Assembly: GCA_905221615.1 (NCBI GenBank)
Contig: CAJNDT010004680.1
Coordinates: forward strand, 62,001-126,000
Reading direction: 5' to 3'
DNA: 64,000 nucleotides
Source: Symbiodinium sp. CCMP2592
Lineage: Eukaryota > Sar > Dinophyceae > Suessiales > Symbiodiniaceae
Each line of letters opens with the position of its first letter. Position 1 is the stretch's first letter. Made by a program: the position numbers and the translations under genes. Below, piece after piece: positions 59,365 through 64,000 of the stretch. The notes beneath the pieces are model-generated. The model was not told the origin of the DNA and searched no databases. It was given only the letters and a program-made list of their open reading frames with translations.

Positions 59365-59439
<75 letters not shown>
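59357..59439. repeat. (TAG)n microsatellite
   Basis: About 27 TAG units just upstream of the Ubl-ankyrin gene. On the minus strand it reads as poly-Thr or poly-Tyr in open frames. Confidence 0.9.
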
Positions 59440-59442
<3 letters not shown>

Positions 59443-60004
59443 TGTAGTAACAGTAGCGCGACAGCAGCAGCAGGAGGAGGAGCCGGAGGAGCAGCATAGG
59501 GAGAGGGAGCAGCCTCGGCCTATAGCAGCTTCAAGCAATGCATATGCCAAGTGGTTTCAAACCTCGCAGGTTACAGCCATAAAACTATATACAACCCTGG
59601 AAAGCCCTACCGATTCCACGCTTGGGACAACACCCAGCTCGGCTCGGCCGGCGCAGCCAAGAGCAGTTGGTGCCAGGAGTTTGGCCACGGCCTGCAGACG
59701 CCAACGGGCACGTTGCTTCATCTGCATTGAACCAAACGAACACACAAATTCTTTTTTTGTCATGAAGGAATAGTATAGTAGATATAGTTCACCCAGAGAC
59801 TGATTAGCATGTTATGGTGTAGTCGTCCAAGGGACCGTGAGGTTTTAAAAATCTCTCCCCGTGGTCGGCCCAGCACGCAGGATTCCAAGCTGAGTCTCAT
59901 GCGTAAAGTCCACCCAGCGCCCATCTGGCAGCACGTTCCTGCTCGAGCTACAGGCTTCTGTTATTCTAGCTTCTCGTGTGAAGGCTGGAAAGGGTCATGG
60001 ACAC

Positions 60005-60106
60005 TCGGGGGTGAGGGTGAGGTTTCACAGCCTACTTGCCGTTGCACTCCGACTACTCGGGGGTGAGGTTTCACAGCCTACTTGACGTTGCACTCCGACT
60101 ACCGAC
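60005..60106. repeat. Tandem duplication, about 46-bp unit
   Basis: Two copies of ACTCGGGGGTGAGG then TTTCACAGCCTACTTG and CGTTGCACTCCGACT. Confidence 0.8.
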
Positions 60107-60121
60107 TACCTACCCATCATT

Positions 60122-60245
60122 TCCCAGACCCCTGGGAGGATCTAGAAAGTAGATCCCCTAATTTGGGGGCCTATACTACTAAGGGTACTTTATAGGAACC
60201 CCCATGAAGGGATCTACGTTTTTGGATCCTCCCGGAATTCCGGGT
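60122..60245. repeat. Unclassified foldback
   Basis: GGGAGGATCTAGAAAGTAGATC / GATCTACGTTTTTGGATCCTCCC arms with CCTAATTTGGGGGCC core. Confidence 0.7.
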
Positions 60246-60394
60246 TCCGGGTAAACTCACAAGCCTTGGGCGGTGCAAACAACCGGAGTTTGCCGGACCC
60301 TCGCCCTCCCCACGGAATCGTCCGAAGCTCCATGAAGTGATGCCCAGGACTCATGCCGAATGGTGAACATCCTTTGTAGACTCTCTCTAACGTG

Positions 60395-60494
60395 TGTCTC
60401 GCTCGCTCTCGCTCTCGCTCTCGCTCTCGCTCTCGCTCTCGCTCTCGCTCTCTCTCTCTCTCTCTCTCCCTCTCTCTCTCTCTCTCTGTCTCAG

Positions 60495-60551
<57 letters not shown>

Positions 60552-60553
60552 GG
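60395..60553. repeat. (GCTCTC)n and (TC)n microsatellite
   Basis: About eight GCTCTC units followed by long TC runs with GTCTC interruptions. Confidence 0.9.
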
Positions 60554-60665
60554 CATTTTGTACATCACCAAGGCCCCAAACAATTAAAGCCCTGGGATGC
60601 CCACCAGGCCCAGCGCGCAGCCACGAAGGCAGTTCCAGGATCCTCCGAACCCAAAAAACCACAGT

Positions 60666-60740
60666 GGTGGGTTTAGGGTTTAGGGTTTGAGGTTTTGGGT
60701 TTAGGGTTGCGAGTTTGGGTCTGTAGGGTTTAGGGCTTAA
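60666..60740. repeat. Telomere-like stretch
   Basis: GGTTTAGGG words with TTTGAGG and TTTTGGG variants. Confidence 0.65.
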
Positions 60741-61017
60741 CCTGGCGATGTTGTTTCTTAGGGCTTTTGGGGCTTTTCGCTGTAGGGCTTCACTTACCTA
60801 TTGCGTTAGAAAGCGGTGTCAAAGTGAACCCCCACAAATTTGGATCCTATAGGGTTTGCATAACCAGCCCTAAGAACAAGGAAGCATTCACGGGCTGCAT
60901 AATGGACCCCACAAATGTTTAGGTCTTGAAAGTCTGGCTTCAGGAGTTGTGGGCCCTTTGGAGCGGCTCGACCCGGGAACTAAAACGCCCAAAGCAACAA
61001 GAGATTAAGGGGGCTGG

Positions 61018-61085
61018 GTTAGGGTTCAGGGTTCAGGGTTTAGGGTTTAGGGTTTAGGGTTCAGGGTTTGAGGCTTAGGGCTTGC
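61018..61085. repeat. Telomere-like tract
   Basis: TTAGGGTTCAGGGTTCAGGG followed by three TTTAGGG units. Confidence 0.8.
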
Positions 61086-61321
61086 GTTTAGAAGTAATGA
61101 CTGGGATCACGAAAGCCCCCTCTTCTGCAAGGGCCCGTGATATCGGTGATTAGGATCCCCATTGCCCGATTATCGTCATATGAAAGCTCGTAAGTTTATT
61201 AGCAAGGCATCAACAATAGTAACAACAGTTATGAAAACAAATTTAAGTTGTAGGTGTAGTTGCCAGAAGTACCCTAGCTATAAGGTCCCCTGATCTTTGA
61301 AGCCTGGTTTATTTAGGGTTT

Positions 61322-61450
61322 TCGGGCTGGGTGGTTTCATAAGGACCCTCTGGGGGGGTATAGGGGGCCTTAATCCCTATCATAAGGAAGTATAGTCCCC
61401 TGCCCCCTACCCCTACCCTCCCCCCCATCCCCGAGGGTCCCTATGATGAA
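61322..61450. repeat. Unclassified foldback with G and C runs
   Basis: TCATAAGGACCCTCTGGGGG / CCCCGAGGGTCCCTATGATGA arms. Confidence 0.65.
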
Positions 61451-61484
61451 TTCTTGGGTTTTTAGAGAGCTGGGGGCCTCCCGA

Positions 61485-61593
61485 CCCAGAGAGCCCAATG
61501 TCCCGTGAATACGGAATATGGCTTAAATCATAATATGAAGCCCCTAATAATTTAAGGTATATTCCTTAACTAAGGGGTATTGGGCTCTCTGGG
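61485..61593. repeat. Foldback element F1
   Basis: Near-complete copy with both arms and the GAAGCCCC core. Confidence 0.85.
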
Positions 61594-61649
61594 GATATCC
61601 TGCTTGCCAAGCTCGGAGCCCTGGCTCTTAGCACGGTTTAGGGCTTAAG

Positions 61650-61765
61650 GAAGGAACCTGATTAAGAATCTTTGGGCCTTTGTTCGGGCTCCTTACATGA
61701 ATCCTACCATTTTTTTGGGGGGGGGGGTATAGGCCCAGGGTTTCTTAATCAAGTTCCTACATTAG
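61650..61765. repeat. Foldback element F7 with G-run in the loop
   Basis: Arms AAGGAACCTGATTAAGAATC / GTTTCTTAATCAAGTTCCTA. A T7G11 run sits in the centre. Confidence 0.85.
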
Positions 61766-62361
61766 GGTTGGGGGGATAGTCGCAGCTGTGCCGAAGTGCC
61801 GAAGCAGATGATAAAGCACGAAAAGAGTCATTAACGGAACACTAATTAACCACCAACCTTAAAAACCATATTCATATTAAGACTGATGTTCATATTAATT
61901 TCCAAACTCACCGACGTTCATGTTCATGGCGTATAAAGGATTGAAGCCAATTTTCTCTTTTCTTTGAAATATCTAAGACAGCCCACGGGCCCCTAGGACG
62001 GACCTGTATTAGACTGGGGCGTCTGGCTCAGCAGCTCCCTTCGCCCACAAAAAAGCACCCTCAAAAGACCTCAAGACATCACCTGGGCTGAGTGCCCCAG
62101 TTTAGGGGTGTAGGCGGTTTAGGCCTCTGGGTTTAGGGTTTAAAGGCCTATGGTACTGTTATAGGAACCCTTAATATGATAAGGCTATTCTTATGGGCTT
62201 TATACCCCCGCCCAAAACATGTTAAACCCTAAACACTAATTGATTATGGTAGGGTTATATAACACCCAAAAAATGAAGTCTACCTAATTAGCTACTACAG
62301 TAAGACATGACAAGCAGGTTGGGAGTTTGCGGGAGGTATATTGCAACACGTCCACATATTC

Positions 62362-62477
62362 CTGAGAGAGCCGATCGCCTCTCTATTAAGGAATCTACCT
62401 CAAATTGTAGAGGATTCCATAGTATACTAGGGCTTATAAGCTATATTCCTGAAATGAGAAGTATTGGGCTCTCTAGG
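62362..62477. repeat. Foldback element F1, diverged
   Basis: Arms GAGAGCC / GGGCTCTCT remain; core altered. Confidence 0.6.
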
Positions 62478-63232
62478 TAAATGGGAGTATGTGGACCAGA
62501 GTTTTCTCCCTCTTCGCATGGCTGGGATTCCCTAAACCCTTTGTGCATCGGGGCTGTGAAGTTCTGGCCGAAAATGGGCAGCAAACCCTTGAACCTAGCA
62601 AACCCGGCAACCGAAACTCAGGTGTAGGGTTTATGAAACACCAAAACCGTGAAACCCGAAGCCCTGTTGAGGGGCTTGGAGCCTTGTCGTGACGCTCAAG
62701 AATAGCGAGGCCTTCGAACACCTGGCCAAGACTTCGGCAGTTTTTCGGGTTCAGGTTTTAGAGCTATGAGGTTCAGGGCTTAAGGGTTTAAGCTTCAAGG
62801 TTTAGTTCTTGATTTAAGGGTTTAGAGTTTAAATGTTCAGAACCCTCAACGGTTTCAGGGTGTAGAGACCAAGTGATCAGAGCTTCAGGATCTCGGAGTT
62901 CAATTCTTCGGGGTGGTGAAGGGTTTTGAGCTTCTTTTTTCGCAGGCAAAGAATCCTGAAACCCTACACCCCTACATTGTTAAACCCTTCCAGCCCTATG
63001 GACCCTTCAATCCCCAAGCCCTAGAACCCCAACCTAACTCCCTAAATCCTGAACAGTTAGGGTTTAGGGGAAACCCGAAGCTCACAGCAAACATGCACGT
63101 ATCAACTCGAACCCCCAAAACGGGGGCCTCATAGGGATTGCAAGGAAATGCTGTCTACGAATTTTTTCCAATCCCTACAAACCCAAAGTCTCTAAGTGCT
63201 TGAAAAACTTCTCGAACCCTGAGCCATTGACG

Positions 63233-63261
63233 ACCCTAAACCCTAAACCCTAAACCCTAAC
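63233..63261. repeat. Telomere-like tract
   Basis: Four CCCTAAA units. Confidence 0.8.
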
Positions 63262-63507
63262 CCACAGACCTCCGAAGGAACCCGGAAGCGTTAAACCCTC
63301 TGAGTCAACACCCCAAACTGCGAACCGCTGAAGCATCCCATCAAGGAACTCTTACATACTTACAGAACCCTTACAGGAACCCCTACACTCTAGGGTCCAA
63401 AGGACCCAATAATTAGGTACTCGGGTTTAGGGTAGCGATTATGTAGGTTTCAATTTTAAATTTTGGAGAGTATGTGAGAATCATGTACTTGGACCCATAG
63501 GGCTATA

Positions 63508-63614
63508 GTACCCATAGGCTCCATATAGCTCCTTTTCGGGGTTCATATTCAGAATCCTATAAGGTAATCCCAAAAAAGGAACTACTATTCAGCCTAGTTA
63601 TTCAGCCTCTGGGT
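63508..63614. repeat. Foldback element F6
   Basis: TACCCATAGGCTCCATATAG left arm; right arm interrupted by a small TATTCAGCCT duplication. Confidence 0.75.
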
Positions 63615-64000
63615 AGAGCCAAAAACACTCAGTCGTTGCCTCGAGACCACGCTCGGCGCTTACTCTCCGCGCGTTGGCGTGGCTCTGCCAGGGTGCCAAG
63701 GGCACCTGCGGCTGGGAGAAAGGATTTGGGCTTTTGTTTTGCGGAGCTTTTTCCGGGGGTTTTGGGTTTAGAATTCTAGTTTCAGGAGCTGAAGGGTTTA
63801 GGGTTACTATGAGAGCTACTATAATAGGGTTGCTTTGTTTGGATTTAACTAGCTTGTAGGGTTCGGAGCCTTGCTTTGCGTCGAGTTTCGGGTTGAGACG
63901 TCACGATTCAGGGCGTCGGGCCGCAACGATACATGTTAGCCCTGTAGTTACACTGCTTTGAACTCAACAGATGTAGTACTGCCACCCCTTTCCCCCTTAG

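Larger units (their letters stand above)
59560..64000. other. Gap: no gene recognised
   Basis: Contains the TC microsatellite, telomere-like tracts, foldbacks F1, F7, F6 and two unclassified ones, and short tandem duplications. No convincing exon was seen on either strand. Confidence 0.5.

Noticed and set aside
59438..59773. Plus-strand open frame beginning in the TAG repeat
   Set aside because: It starts in low-complexity sequence and is antisense to the region upstream of the Ubl-ankyrin gene; no domain.
1..64000. Dinoflagellate spliced-leader sequence or relic, tRNA and rRNA genes
   Set aside because: I looked for the GCCATTTTGGCTCAAG core on both strands and saw only partial GGCTCAAG words (for example near 285 and 36470); no tRNA or rRNA structure stood out by eye.

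Overview
The window reads as nuclear DNA of a dinoflagellate. Three things point that way: a Ty1/copia element with protein features typical of dinoflagellate copies, host genes cut into very small exons with GT, GC and possibly GA donors, and host protein families (OPR-like, PPR-like, ubiquitin-like plus ankyrin) that are strongly expanded in that group. Plant-type telomere heptamers (TTTAGGG/CCCTAAA) occur throughout non-coding DNA. This is inference from sequence features. I found no rRNA, tRNA or spliced-leader gene.

Region 1, about 0.5-36 kb (perhaps to 39 kb), minus strand: an ordered train of tiny exons. They alternate between two half-repeat modules. Module A, usually 54 nt, encodes a D/E-L-S-N-C-L-W-A-A-A-x-L core. 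Module B encodes a V-L-x-x-V-P-A-[IL] core and often ends in P-Q. Joined, A+B is an octotricopeptide-repeat (OPR)-like unit, a family of helical-repeat RNA-binding proteins of organelles. From 30.0 kb down to 0.5 kb the modules follow one another in the right order, so this looks like one gene with introns of roughly 0.3-2 kb, not scattered debris. The 3' end lies beyond the left edge.

Region 2, 1170-9355, plus strand: a complete, very young copia-type LTR retrotransposon inside one of those introns, antisense to the host gene. It has 289-bp LTRs differing at one base, a 6-bp target duplication, a likely initiator-Met-tRNA primer site and a 2496-codon gag-pol frame. Between protease and integrase it carries a probable methyltransferase-like domain and a 293-codon second frame with an ExoX-C-like motif.

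Region 3, about 45-48 kb, minus strand: small exons that look like PPR repeats. Region 4, 58.27-59.3 kb, minus strand: a ubiquitin-like plus ankyrin-repeat gene damaged by two frameshifts and a 63-bp block of telomere heptamers.

All remaining DNA is packed with about 100-bp foldback (hairpin) elements. I separate at least 17 sequence groups and about 65 copies, several of them nearly identical or joined in pairs, plus telomere-like tracts and microsatellites, including an 82-base C run. All recognised host genes lie on the minus strand; only the retrotransposon is on the plus strand.
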